From Chitinophaga pinensis (GTDB lineage: Bacteria; Bacteroidota; Bacteroidia; UKL13-3), in contig CALPIR020000017.1 of the NCBI GenBank assembly GCA_943323675.2, positions 1 to 18,716 of the forward strand: a DNA stretch of 18,716 nt, read 5' to 3'. The notes under the pieces were generated by a model. It was not told the origin of the DNA and did no database searches. It saw only the letters and a list, made by a program, of their open reading frames with translations. Made by a program: the position numbers and the translations under genes. This document shows, piece after piece, positions 1-7,424 of the stretch (position 1 is the first letter of the stretch; each line of letters starts with the position of its first letter).

Positions 1-1168
1 GGAAGCGCTCACTGCCATCAGCGTTTTTAGCAATAATGACAATCTCATCATAATTATAAACCGTTTTATAACTGGTTTGCGGAAACCCATTTAAATTGTA
101 GGTGTATGATTGTTTGGTTTCGTAGTATTTTTCGGCAATAATGGTGCAGCCGCCATCACTATTTGGTACAAGCCTTCTAACATATAAATCGGTTAAAATA
201 GGCTTGCGTTCGTTTTGCATGGTACCTGCAATTTTGCTGCTAAAGCTCAAATCAATTTGATCAAATCGTTTCACTGTCATTTCTGCCAATGCGGTATTGA
301 GTTTAAAGTAAACAGTTCCTAATGCTTTGTTATCTGATTTGTCGCTGTAAAAACCTGCAACATTTACCGTTTTAGCATAGTTATTTACCACCAAAGAAAG
401 TTCATTTACAAAAATAGAGTCTTTGTTAATGGCAAACTCCAACATGTTGTCATTTATCGTAAAGTAGGCATATAGAAAGTAATTTCTTGGCCTATAATCT
501 CTTGGTTTTCTCCCCTCTTTAGGAAAATCAATTAAGGCAAATGCATTTCCCTCATTATCGCATTCCATGTGGCTAACAAAAACATCCTCCGCGGCATAGT
601 CTAGACCGAATCTACGCGTATATTTCGATCCTAATGTTGCATCAAATCCGAATATATTGAGTATGCTTTTATTTTTATCGCTGCCTTGTGTTACAAATAA
701 AATGGTGTAGTTTTTTTTATCTGATGAGGACCGAATAAATATTCTTTTATCAGGGCTTAAACTTCCATCAACTGAAATGAGTGTTTTTGTGCTAACCAGA
801 TTGATGTTGTTATCAATCTGCTGAAGCTGTATTTCAACTTTACCTGGAATGTTTTTTATTGTGTTAAACTGAAACAAACCGTCTTCGTGAACAATTACAC
901 GTTCTAACCATGCGTTTTCTGGTTGTGGCAAATCTTTGGTAAAATCAAGGGCAAGGTTGTTTTTATACTTTTCTATTTGAATATCGCGCCTGAAATCGTT
1001 GTTGCGAGCACGGGCCAAAAATATGCCAGAGGCGTTTTCACCTAAAACTTGCGTGTAATTAAACTTGGCTTTGGTCTTTTGTTGATTGCCCCACTCAACC
1101 GTTTGAGCTTTAATTGGCACAACCCCCAGAAGTAATAAAAAGAAAAGCGTGTGCGAATGGTTTTTCAT
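1..1168 (-). CDS. Exported protein of unknown function, partial (C-terminus beyond left edge)
   Basis: The minus-strand frame from the ATG at 1168 is open to base 1, giving 389 codons with no stop; the C-terminus lies outside the window. Residues 1-22 are a clear signal peptide: a basic/polar start (MKNHSHT), a Leu/Phe-rich core, and a cleavage-like end (VVPIKAQ). The rest is soluble-looking, with alternating hydrophobic and polar stretches typical of beta-rich proteins; I saw no membrane segment and no catalytic motif. I do not recognise the family. The start lies 36 bases downstream of the EnvC-like gene's stop on the same strand, so it is probably the last visible member of the envelope operon, although the gap leaves room for its own promoter. 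A periplasmic or surface location is inferred from the signal peptide. Confidence 0.8.
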   Translation of the reverse strand, partial: MKNHSHTLFFLLLLGVVPIKAQTVEWGNQQKTKAKFNYTQVLGENASGIFLARARNNDFRRDIQIEKYKNNLALDFTKDLPQPENAWLERVIVHEDGLFQFNTIKNIPGKVEIQLQQIDNNINLVSTKTLISVDGSLSPDKRIFIRSSSDKKNYTILFVTQGSDKNKSILNIFGFDATLGSKYTRRFGLDYAAEDVFVSHMECDNEGNAFALIDFPKEGRKPRDYRPRNYFLYAYFTINDNMLEFAINKDSIFVNELSLVVNNYAKTVNVAGFYSDKSDNKALGTVYFKLNTALAEMTVKRFDQIDLSFSSKIAGTMQNERKPILTDLYVRRLVPNSDGGCTIIAEKYYETKQSYTYNLNGFPQTSYKTVYNYDEIVIIAKNADGSERF

Positions 1169-1204
1169 ACTAGTGCAATTTAATATGCTGGGTACATATT
1201 TGTA

Positions 1205-2515
1205 TTAATTCTTTAACCACAATTCAGGGTTTTGTTTTTCCTGAATTTTCCAAATCTCAAAATGTACTTCTGTTTCGTCTTCATCATTGGTTAGTACATT
1301 TCCAATTGTTTCTCGTGTATCAACAGATTGACCTTCTTTAACATTAACCGAAGCCAGTTTAGCGTATGCGGTGTAATATTTACCATGGCTAATCAATACA
1401 ATTTTTCCCATACCTGGTATAGAGAATATTGATTTCACTGTTCCTTTAAACACACTTCTAACAGGGCTTCCCGGTTGGGTTTGTATATCAACTCCGTTAT
1501 TATTTATCATTACCCCCTTAAGTGTAGGGTGGGCGTGTGTGCCAAATTTTTCAGCCAATGTGCCCCTTTCTACAGGCCAAGGAAGGTCGTTTTTATTGCT
1601 TTCAAAATCGTTAGATAAACGTTGCGCGTCAGGAGTTAAGTACATATCACCTGATGCCGTTTTTGGTTTAGCAGCCTCGGTTGTTTTGGGCTTTGTGCCA
1701 CCTGCAGTTGTTTTGGGTTTGGTTGTCCCTTCTCGTTTTCTTGATTCTTCTTCTTTTCTACGAGCTGCTGCAATTTCTTTCTGAATTAAATCTGCGATGG
1801 CATCATTTAATTTACGTGCAGCTCTTTCGTTCTCGGCTAAGGTTCTTCTTAGTTCTTTTTCACGCTCTTGTAGTTTAACCAATACAGCGCTTTCTTCTTT
1901 TTTATCAACCTCAAGTTCTTTTTTCTCGGATTCTTTTAATACAATTAATCCTTGTTTTTCGCGTTTAGCGGCAATAATTTCATTAAGTTCTTGTATAATT
2001 TGTTGTTGGGTATGAAGGATCAATTCTGCTTGGTGTTTGCGGAAGTCGCCCAATTGATTAAGGTATTGTATTCGCTTAATGGCTTGATTAAAACTTTGTG
2101 CTGCAAAAATAAACATCACCTTATCATAAACATTACGCTGTTTATAAGCTCCTAATAGACTCTTTCCGTAATCTTGTTTAAGACGTGTAATGTCATCACG
2201 AAGGTTACTTATTACTACTTGCTGCTCAATAATTTGTTTTTCAAGCATGGCTATTTCATCAGCAACGGTATTAATTACCTTTTCTCGGTTTTCTATTTGT
2301 CTGCTAATTACTTGTAAGTCGGCCAGTGTTTTGTTCTGTTTTTTTCGCGTTTCTTCTAAAACCTTCTTGGTGTCCTGAATTTTCTTAACGAGATCTTTGC
2401 GTTGATTTTCTAAGGCCTTGCGCTGGTTAACATAGTTTCCTTGTTGTCCGTTTACACAAACAACCAATAGACTTAAAATAAGTAAAAATAATGTTTTATG
2501 GTTTAACCACTTCAT
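1205..2515 (-). CDS. EnvC-like murein hydrolase activator: coiled coil plus degenerate LytM/M23 domain
   Basis: This 436-residue exported protein has a signal peptide (MKWLNHKTLFLLILSLL, ending near VNGQ), a long charged coiled coil (about residues 30-255), a linker with three KPKT repeats (about 260-290), and a C-terminal LytM/peptidase M23 fold (about 315-430). In active LytM enzymes zinc and catalysis need H-x-G-x-D, a YxHL His and HxH. Here those positions read N339-N-G-V-D343, YAKL (Lys386) and E416-V-H418, so three of five key His are lost. That matches EnvC-type proteins, which bind and activate cell-wall amidases rather than cut peptidoglycan themselves. The frame could start at 2563, but the ATG at 2515 gives a proper signal peptide; it overlaps the DUF4292 gene's end by 20 bases, implying translational coupling. 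Domain architecture is seen; the role in activating septal amidases is inferred from the family. Confidence 0.88.
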   Translation of the reverse strand: MKWLNHKTLFLLILSLLVVCVNGQQGNYVNQRKALENQRKDLVKKIQDTKKVLEETRKKQNKTLADLQVISRQIENREKVINTVADEIAMLEKQIIEQQVVISNLRDDITRLKQDYGKSLLGAYKQRNVYDKVMFIFAAQSFNQAIKRIQYLNQLGDFRKHQAELILHTQQQIIQELNEIIAAKREKQGLIVLKESEKKELEVDKKEESAVLVKLQEREKELRRTLAENERAARKLNDAIADLIQKEIAAARRKEEESRKREGTTKPKTTAGGTKPKTTEAAKPKTASGDMYLTPDAQRLSNDFESNKNDLPWPVERGTLAEKFGTHAHPTLKGVMINNNGVDIQTQPGSPVRSVFKGTVKSIFSIPGMGKIVLISHGKYYTAYAKLASVNVKEGQSVDTRETIGNVLTNDEDETEVHFEIWKIQEKQNPELWLKN

Positions 2516-3287
2516 ACCCCGATGGAACTGTAAATTGTGTTTCGCGCTTTTTAGTAAACACAAAGTTGCTCAGTTCAAAGGTACATTCTAATTTTTTTTC
2601 TGCCCGTATGTTAATATTCATGGCATTTGGGTACACATTTTGGTCAAATGTACTGTAAGTAGGGTAGGTAATATGAAGTTGGCGAGATTGGTTTTGATCT
2701 TCAATTAAAGTGCGGTTTACCTTGTAACTAGTGTTATAAAAGGTGGTTTGTTTTTGTGTGTTTATTAGTGTTGATACCGTTATGTTACCCAATATGGTGT
2801 CTACTACACTTTTTTGTACACTGTTGCCAAAAATGGTATTTCCGATAATCAAATTTTGAAGATTATTGAGTTTCAATGGCACATTACTCATGCGTTGTAT
2901 GTAATCAAAATCTGTTGCAATGTATTTTCGATGAAGCCTATCAAGAATTTTAACACTGTCTTGCGTAATCATAATTCGAGCAACCTCAATACCTAATACG
3001 GCAGTTACGCTCATCCAGATGTATTGGTCTTTTTCCATTACCAGGTTAATGTCTAATTCAATTTTTTGTTTATCGTCTTGGTAATTTACTTTGGCTCGGC
3101 TTTGGTAAAACGAAAAGTTATTTACATTAGCATCAATAGTATTAAGCACAACCTCTGTGGGGGTTGGTCCTTGTTGTGGCAAATTGGTTTTAATGGTTAC
3201 GGTGCGTGTAATTTTTTTGCTTTTACAACCTATAGCAGTAGCCATTACCAGCAATACACCCAATGCCCAAAACAGCGTTTTACTCAT
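2496..3287 (-). CDS. DUF4292 family lipoprotein
   Basis: The product is 263 residues with a lipoprotein signal: hydrophobic core (LFWALGVLLVMATAIG), then Cys21 followed by KSKK. The region after it has the strand-rich pattern of the DUF4292 family, a Bacteroidota lipoprotein family with a LolA/LolB-like look (for example the segment with VNYQDDKQKIELDINLVMEK, and IWMSVTAVLGIEVAR). The frame extends to 3317, but the ATG at 3287 puts the lipobox correctly and overlaps the TPR gene's stop by 8 bases, so I chose it. The gene lies between a TPR gene and an EnvC-like gene, an order I know as recurrent in Bacteroidota. An envelope assembly or lipid/lipoprotein handling role is inference; no function is proven by the sequence. 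Confidence 0.85.
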   Translation of the reverse strand: MSKTLFWALGVLLVMATAIGCKSKKITRTVTIKTNLPQQGPTPTEVVLNTIDANVNNFSFYQSRAKVNYQDDKQKIELDINLVMEKDQYIWMSVTAVLGIEVARIMITQDSVKILDRLHRKYIATDFDYIQRMSNVPLKLNNLQNLIIGNTIFGNSVQKSVVDTILGNITVSTLINTQKQTTFYNTSYKVNRTLIEDQNQSRQLHITYPTYSTFDQNVYPNAMNINIRAEKKLECTFELSNFVFTKKRETQFTVPSGYEVVKP

Positions 3288-5019
3288 ACCACTTTTTATC
3301 CTTAATTTTTTGGTCAATCAGTTTGTTTTCTACCCCATAATCGCGGGCCTTTATCCACTGTTCAATGGCTTTGTTTACGTCACCTAAATAAAACAGTACA
3401 TCACCATAATGGTCTAATACCTCTGCGTTTTTTGGTGATAGCTCAATAGATTTTTCTATTTGTACTTTGGCTTCGCTGTATTTTTTCTGCATAAACAAAA
3501 TCCACCCGTAGGTATCGTAATAAGATGCATTTTCTGCCTCAAGTTCTATGGTTCGCAAGCTCATTTCTGCAGCTTTTGTTAAATTACTTTTGCGTAAACT
3601 TAAAAAATAAGCGTAATTATTTAGTGCATAGGTGTTGTTTCTGTCGATTTTTAAGGCAGCATCAAATGCACTATCACTTGTATTGTATTGTTTTAAAAAG
3701 TGTGCCGCATCTCCAATAGAAACATACAATTGAACTTGAATTGCTGATTGGCCTTCACTCAACTCAATTCCCCTTCTTGCCATGTCAATTGCTGCTTGAT
3801 ACTGTTTTAATTGTTGTGCTGCAAAGGTGTAATACGCATAAAAAAGCGCCTCATTAGGAAACATCTCAATGGCCTGTTCGCAATCTTTTGTCATTTGTTG
3901 GTTATCGCGCAGCTCGCTACTGCACAAAACCAATTGTCTCCATATGCTGTAGTTTCCCGGTTCTATAATGGCTGCTTTTTCGTATTGTTCGTGTGCCTCT
4001 TTGTATTTGGCATCTTGTGTATATAAATCGCCTAAAAGCATCCATGTGGCAGCTTCATCAGGATTTGATTGTGTAAGCACCTCGGCTAATTGGTAGTTTT
4101 TATTTTTTTGTTCACTACCAAACTGGTTGCTAGATATCACCTCAACACAGGTACGTAATTTCGATTTTACATCCAACGTACTACTTTTGGCTGCAGCTAA
4201 GGTGTAGTTAAACCACTCTTTATAGTTTTTTTTGTTTCTATAATCATCAGCTAAAGCGAGCAGGGCGTATCCATTATCAGGTTCAATGGTTAATATTTTT
4301 CGATAAAGTCCATTTGCCTTTTCCTCTTTTCCATTAGATAAATATATATCAGCCAATTGACCAATGTATTTGGTATTATGCGGGTAAGCAGATGTTAATT
4401 TTTCTGCTTCTTTAATCGCTTTATCTACTTTGTTCTGAGCTAAAAAAATACTCTGTTTCTGTTTAACTATATCCTCATTTAACCCAATTGCTTTTTCTGC
4501 TTCAGTTAGTAGTTTTAATGCTTTGTCTAATTCACGAGCCATCACATACATGTAAGTTGCATCATACAAATAGGATAAAGTATTGGGGTATTTTCTATAA
4601 AGTACCGAGTACAAATCTCCTGCTTTTTTGTATTGTTTTTGTGTTTTGTACACCTCGCCCAATAGTTTGTTGTACCACGGGTTTTCCGGATCCAGCTTTG
4701 CTGCTTTTAGGGCATATCGCTCGGCATCTATCAATAAATTTTTTTGTAAATAAATTTGTGCTGTTATATAGTTCAAAGCACCATTCTCTGCATCAATTAA
4801 TTCTGCTTGTTTAATCTCTTTTAACGCATCATCAGGTTGTTTAACCATTAAAAATTTATTGGCATTTATAAAATGCTGATCAAATTTTATTCGCTCATCT
4901 TCCGATAATTTAGATTTGCCTTTTTGCGCATAAGCAAATTGTATTGATGCTGTTAACATCAATACAAACAATAGGAGCACACTTTTTGTGTACTTAAATA
5001 ACTGTGGTGTAATCCCCAA
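3280..5019 (-). CDS. Secreted tetratricopeptide-repeat (TPR) protein
   Basis: This 579-residue protein starts with a signal peptide (hydrophobic VLLLFVLML, ending ..FAYA|Q) and is then almost entirely helical TPR-type repeats. Clear units include ALNYITAQIYLQKN, YNKLLGEVYKTQKQYKKAG, WMLLGDLYTQDAKYKEAHEQY, and the last two around YDTYGWILFMQKKYSEAK and LDHYGDVLFYLGDVNKAIEQW. TPRs form protein-binding solenoids, so it is likely a periplasmic scaffold for envelope partners. The start codon is TTG at 5019: an in-frame stop lies two codons upstream (5023-5025), and the next usable start, GTG at 4980, would remove the basic n-region of the signal peptide. The TTG lies inside the nucleotidyltransferase gene, a 26-base overlap. 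Partners and exact role cannot be read from the sequence. Confidence 0.88.
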   Translation of the reverse strand: MGITPQLFKYTKSVLLLFVLMLTASIQFAYAQKGKSKLSEDERIKFDQHFINANKFLMVKQPDDALKEIKQAELIDAENGALNYITAQIYLQKNLLIDAERYALKAAKLDPENPWYNKLLGEVYKTQKQYKKAGDLYSVLYRKYPNTLSYLYDATYMYVMARELDKALKLLTEAEKAIGLNEDIVKQKQSIFLAQNKVDKAIKEAEKLTSAYPHNTKYIGQLADIYLSNGKEEKANGLYRKILTIEPDNGYALLALADDYRNKKNYKEWFNYTLAAAKSSTLDVKSKLRTCVEVISSNQFGSEQKNKNYQLAEVLTQSNPDEAATWMLLGDLYTQDAKYKEAHEQYEKAAIIEPGNYSIWRQLVLCSSELRDNQQMTKDCEQAIEMFPNEALFYAYYTFAAQQLKQYQAAIDMARRGIELSEGQSAIQVQLYVSIGDAAHFLKQYNTSDSAFDAALKIDRNNTYALNNYAYFLSLRKSNLTKAAEMSLRTIELEAENASYYDTYGWILFMQKKYSEAKVQIEKSIELSPKNAEVLDHYGDVLFYLGDVNKAIEQWIKARDYGVENKLIDQKIKDKKWYE

Positions 5020-6004
5020 TGCTTAAGTCTTTTAGTTCGCCTTGATATTCAACATGGCTGCCCAACATGGCATTGTTTATCACAGCATTTTTTATTTTGG
5101 TATTGTTTTGAATGATGCAGTTTTCTACCACACTTCTCTCAATTACACAACCTTCGCCAATAGATGCATATGGTCCAACAATAGCATTTTTAATCACCAC
5201 ATTTTTACCAATTAAACTTGGTTGAATAATTTGCGAATTAAAAATATTTGCCGATTCATCAACCATTTTTTTTCCATCATCATGCATGTGTTGTAATACG
5301 CGTGAGTTGGTATAAACCGTTGAGTTTTTATTGCCACAATCTAACCATTCTTCTACCTTGCCAGTCTCAAACTTTAAGCCTTTTGCTTTCATGTTTTCAA
5401 GCGCGTTGGTTAGTTGGTATTCGCCTTTTTCTTTAACGTTGTTATCCAATAAGTATTGCAATTCATTGCGTAGGTTAGCACCATCTGCAAAGTAATAAAT
5501 ACCAATAATTGCAAGATTACTAACAAAAGTGGTTGGTTTCTCTACAAAATCAGTAATCACTCCGCTGGCATCTAATTTTACAACACCAAACTGACTTGGG
5601 TCTTCAATTTGTTGTACCCAAATTATACCGTCTTTACTGCGGTCTAATTTAAACCCAGCCTTAAATAAAGTATCTGCAAATACAATTAAAACGTTGCCAT
5701 CTAAAGCTTCTTTAGCACACATTATAGCATGCGCAGTACCTAATGCTTCGGTTTGATAATGTATGGATCCCTTTGCGCCAAGTTTAGCAGCAACTTCTAT
5801 CAAACGCTCTTCGGCCGCTTTGCCAAAGCTTGGATGGATAATGTATGCAACTTCTTCTATGCCATCTCCACAAACATCCTTAAGGTCTTCAATAATTTTT
5901 TGTACAATTGGTTTTCCTGCAACAGGAATTAATGGTTTTGGAACGGTTAGGGTATGCGGCCTCATTCGTTTGCCCATACCTGCCATAGGTACTATTATTT
6001 TCAT
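4994..6004 (-). CDS. Sugar-phosphate nucleotidyltransferase with left-handed beta-helix domain
   Basis: The 336-residue product begins with the nucleotidyltransferase signature (GMGKRMRPHTLTVPKPLIPV, then AGKPIVQ), followed by a metal-binding Asp in VFADTLF and the EKP motif in DFVEKPTT; this domain covers about residues 1-235. Residues about 250-330 are isoleucine/valine-spaced hexapeptide repeats (for example IGKNVVIKNAIVGPYASIGE), a left-handed beta-helix. Such enzymes transfer NMP from NTP to a sugar 1-phosphate to make NDP-sugars for polysaccharide or glycan synthesis. The length and layout resemble RmlA-long, GlmU-like and Man-1-P guanylyltransferase relatives; the sugar and the nucleotide cannot be decided, and an acetyltransferase activity is not supported. 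It is the first gene of the overlapping run, 160 bases downstream of dut. Confidence 0.9.
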   Translation of the reverse strand: MKIIVPMAGMGKRMRPHTLTVPKPLIPVAGKPIVQKIIEDLKDVCGDGIEEVAYIIHPSFGKAAEERLIEVAAKLGAKGSIHYQTEALGTAHAIMCAKEALDGNVLIVFADTLFKAGFKLDRSKDGIIWVQQIEDPSQFGVVKLDASGVITDFVEKPTTFVSNLAIIGIYYFADGANLRNELQYLLDNNVKEKGEYQLTNALENMKAKGLKFETGKVEEWLDCGNKNSTVYTNSRVLQHMHDDGKKMVDESANIFNSQIIQPSLIGKNVVIKNAIVGPYASIGEGCVIERSVVENCIIQNNTKIKNAVINNAMLGSHVEYQGELKDLSIGDYTTVI

Positions 6005-6164
6005 CTTTTAATATTAGCAGTATTCGCCACTTTTTATAGTTATTGTTTATTTGATATTGCTTTAAATATGTTCTAATTAAGCCTGAGGCTCGTTGTTCTA
6101 TATTTAAGTGGCAATTATTAATGCAATTTACTTTTTAGTTTTAATTAAAAAGGTAGTGTAATTG
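6005..6164 (-). other. 160-base intergenic region between dut and nucleotidyltransferase gene
   Basis: This AT-rich spacer has no convincing ORF. It holds a perfect 12-base palindrome of the form TTTTAATTAAAA and a short AGCCT/AGGCT hairpin around 6079-6095, neither strong enough to call a terminator. The size leaves room for a promoter for the nucleotidyltransferase and the genes after it, but I found no clear Bacteroidota TTG / TAnnTTTG pair. Confidence 0.4.
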
Positions 6165-6596
6165 TTATTTTCCAGTACTGCCGTAACCACCTGTACCACG
6201 CTCCGTTGTTCCAAGTTCTTCAACAATATGCCAAGTTGCTGTCTCGTGTTTGGCTATAATCATTTGTGCAATTCGCTCCCCTTGTTTTATTTCAAAACCT
6301 TCGTTGCCTAAATTAATTAGCAACACTTTAATTTCACCCCTATAATCAGCATCTATTGTACCTGGCGAGTTAAGTACGGTAATGCCGTGTTTTAATGCCA
6401 AACCGCTTCGTGGTCTTATTTGCGCCTCGAAACCAATAGGCAACTCCACAAACAAACCAGTAGGAATTAATTTGCGTTGCATAGGAGCAAGTAGAATTGT
6501 TTCCTCAAGGTTTGCGCGTAAATCCATTCCAGCTGCATGTAATGTTTCGTATGCAGGTAAAGGATGTTCCGATTTGTTAATGATGTTGATTTGCAT
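6165..6596 (-). CDS. dut: dUTP diphosphatase (dUTPase)
   Basis: Trimeric dUTPases hydrolyse dUTP to dUMP and pyrophosphate, keeping uracil out of DNA and supplying dUMP for dTMP synthesis in the cytoplasm. All five conserved motifs are present in order in this 143-residue protein: AGMDLRA (I), RPRSGLALKHG (II), GTIDADYRGEI with the catalytic Asp region (III), GERIAQMI (IV), and the C-terminal RGTGGYGSTG nucleotide-closing arm (V). The length is typical for a bacterial enzyme. The ATG at 6596 opens directly into the normal N-terminal strand (MQINIINKSEHPLPAY). It heads the leftward unit; in Bacteroidota dut is often found next to a nucleotidyltransferase, TPR, DUF4292 and M23/EnvC set, as here. 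The link to envelope genes is probably shared expression rather than shared chemistry. Confidence 0.97.
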   Translation of the reverse strand: MQINIINKSEHPLPAYETLHAAGMDLRANLEETILLAPMQRKLIPTGLFVELPIGFEAQIRPRSGLALKHGITVLNSPGTIDADYRGEIKVLLINLGNEGFEIKQGERIAQMIIAKHETATWHIVEELGTTERGTGGYGSTGK

Positions 6597-6839
6597 AGCT
6601 TATAACCTTACGAAAATAGTGTTTTTATTCTAAAATGGCAGGTTGTATTCAAGTGTATGATTAACAGGTTGTTTGTTTTTATGTTTTATTGACAGGAAAC
6701 AATGCATATAAAAAACATCTTCTTTCGTGTGTGTTGTGTGCTTCCTAGATATAAAAAAGCAAAACGATTAACAAACAAAACCGCGAAACACAACATGTGT
6801 TTCGCGGTTTTATGAAAAGTGTATTTACTAACGTTTAAT
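6597..6839. other. 243-base intergenic region upstream of dut
   Basis: This region contains the terminator at 6777-6811 and otherwise no gene I can support. It probably holds the dut promoter reading leftward. A minus-strand TATTTTCG just upstream of the dut start resembles the Bacteroidota -7 box TAnnTTTG, but no upstream TTG lies at the right spacing, so this is only a hint. A short repeated CAGGTTGT (about 6649 and 6665) is noted without interpretation. Confidence 0.4.
6777..6811 (-). terminator. Intrinsic terminator after the glutathione peroxidase gene
   Basis: A perfect 16-base inverted repeat (arms 6777-6792 and 6796-6811) has a 3-base loop. The core arm is CCGCGAAACACA paired with TGTGTTTCGCGG, flanked by A4 and T4. 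Read on the minus strand, a GC-rich stem is followed by TTTTGTTTGTTAAT, the expected U-rich tail. It starts 28 bases past the peroxidase stop codon (6840-6842), so it ends the ispH-peroxidase transcript and separates it from dut. The A/T flanks also make it usable on the plus strand, but no plus-strand gene runs into it. Confidence 0.88.
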
Positions 6840-7424
6840 TTATTTGCTGATAGCTGCAGTCATTTCTTCACTTTCTGGTTTAACAGATGATGGAAAATAA
6901 GATTGTAAATTTCCGTTTTCATCAATTAAAAACTTGTTGAAGTTCCATTTTACTTCGTAATCGCCATGGTTGTTATTGCTTTTTTGACATAACCATTGGT
7001 AAACAGGGTGTTGGTTTTTTCCTTTAACGTCAATTTTTTCAGTTAACGGGAAAGTAATACCAAAGTTCTTTTTGCAAAAAGAACCAATCTCTTCTTCACT
7101 GCCCGATTCTTGTCCAGCAAACTGGTTACAAGGAAATCCAATCACCACCAATTTGCCTTTATACTTTTCACTTAATTTTTGCAAGCCATCGTATTGTTTT
7201 GTATAACCACATGCTGATGCGGTATTAACACATAAAATCTTCTTGCCTTTGTAATCAGCAAAGTTAATGCTACCCTTTCCATCAAGGGTTTTAATTTTTA
7301 AGTCGTAAAACGATTTTCCCATAGGTGCATGCACTACGGTCTTAACCCTAAAAATAAAACTGTAAGCTAACATGCCAAGTGCCGCAATTGACGACAGAAT
7401 TAGTATTTTCTTTTTCATATTCAT
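6840..7424 (-). CDS. Membrane-anchored Cys-type glutathione peroxidase (thioredoxin-dependent type likely)
   Basis: This family reduces hydrogen peroxide and organic or lipid hydroperoxides. The 194-residue product has an uncleaved-looking N-terminal membrane segment (about residues 6-26, ILILSSIAALGMLAYSFIF), then the thioredoxin-like domain. Peroxidatic Cys72 is in VNTASACGYT, with further signatures GFPCNQFAGQE (Cys99) and WNFNKFL (Trp160, Asn161). Cys117 in SFCKKNFGITFPL occupies the position of the resolving Cys of thioredoxin-using GPx proteins, so thioredoxin is a likelier reductant than glutathione. The active-site codon is TGT, so it is a Cys and not a selenocysteine enzyme. The ATG at 7424 overlaps the ispH stop as ATGA; a second ATG at 7418 is a close alternative. 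The membrane segment implies a periplasmic, inner-membrane-tethered enzyme. Confidence 0.92.
   Translation of the reverse strand: MNMKKKILILSSIAALGMLAYSFIFRVKTVVHAPMGKSFYDLKIKTLDGKGSINFADYKGKKILCVNTASACGYTKQYDGLQKLSEKYKGKLVVIGFPCNQFAGQESGSEEEIGSFCKKNFGITFPLTEKIDVKGKNQHPVYQWLCQKSNNNHGDYEVKWNFNKFLIDENGNLQSYFPSSVKPESEEMTAAISK

Noticed and set aside
4488..4814. 108-codon plus-strand open frame opposite the TPR gene
   Set aside because: The frame mirrors a strongly supported TPR protein, has a low-complexity Leu/Cys/His-rich composition, and has no family match.
7190..7230. Selenocysteine in the glutathione peroxidase active site
   Set aside because: The codon for residue 72 is TGT (Cys), not TGA, and no SECIS-like structure is needed.
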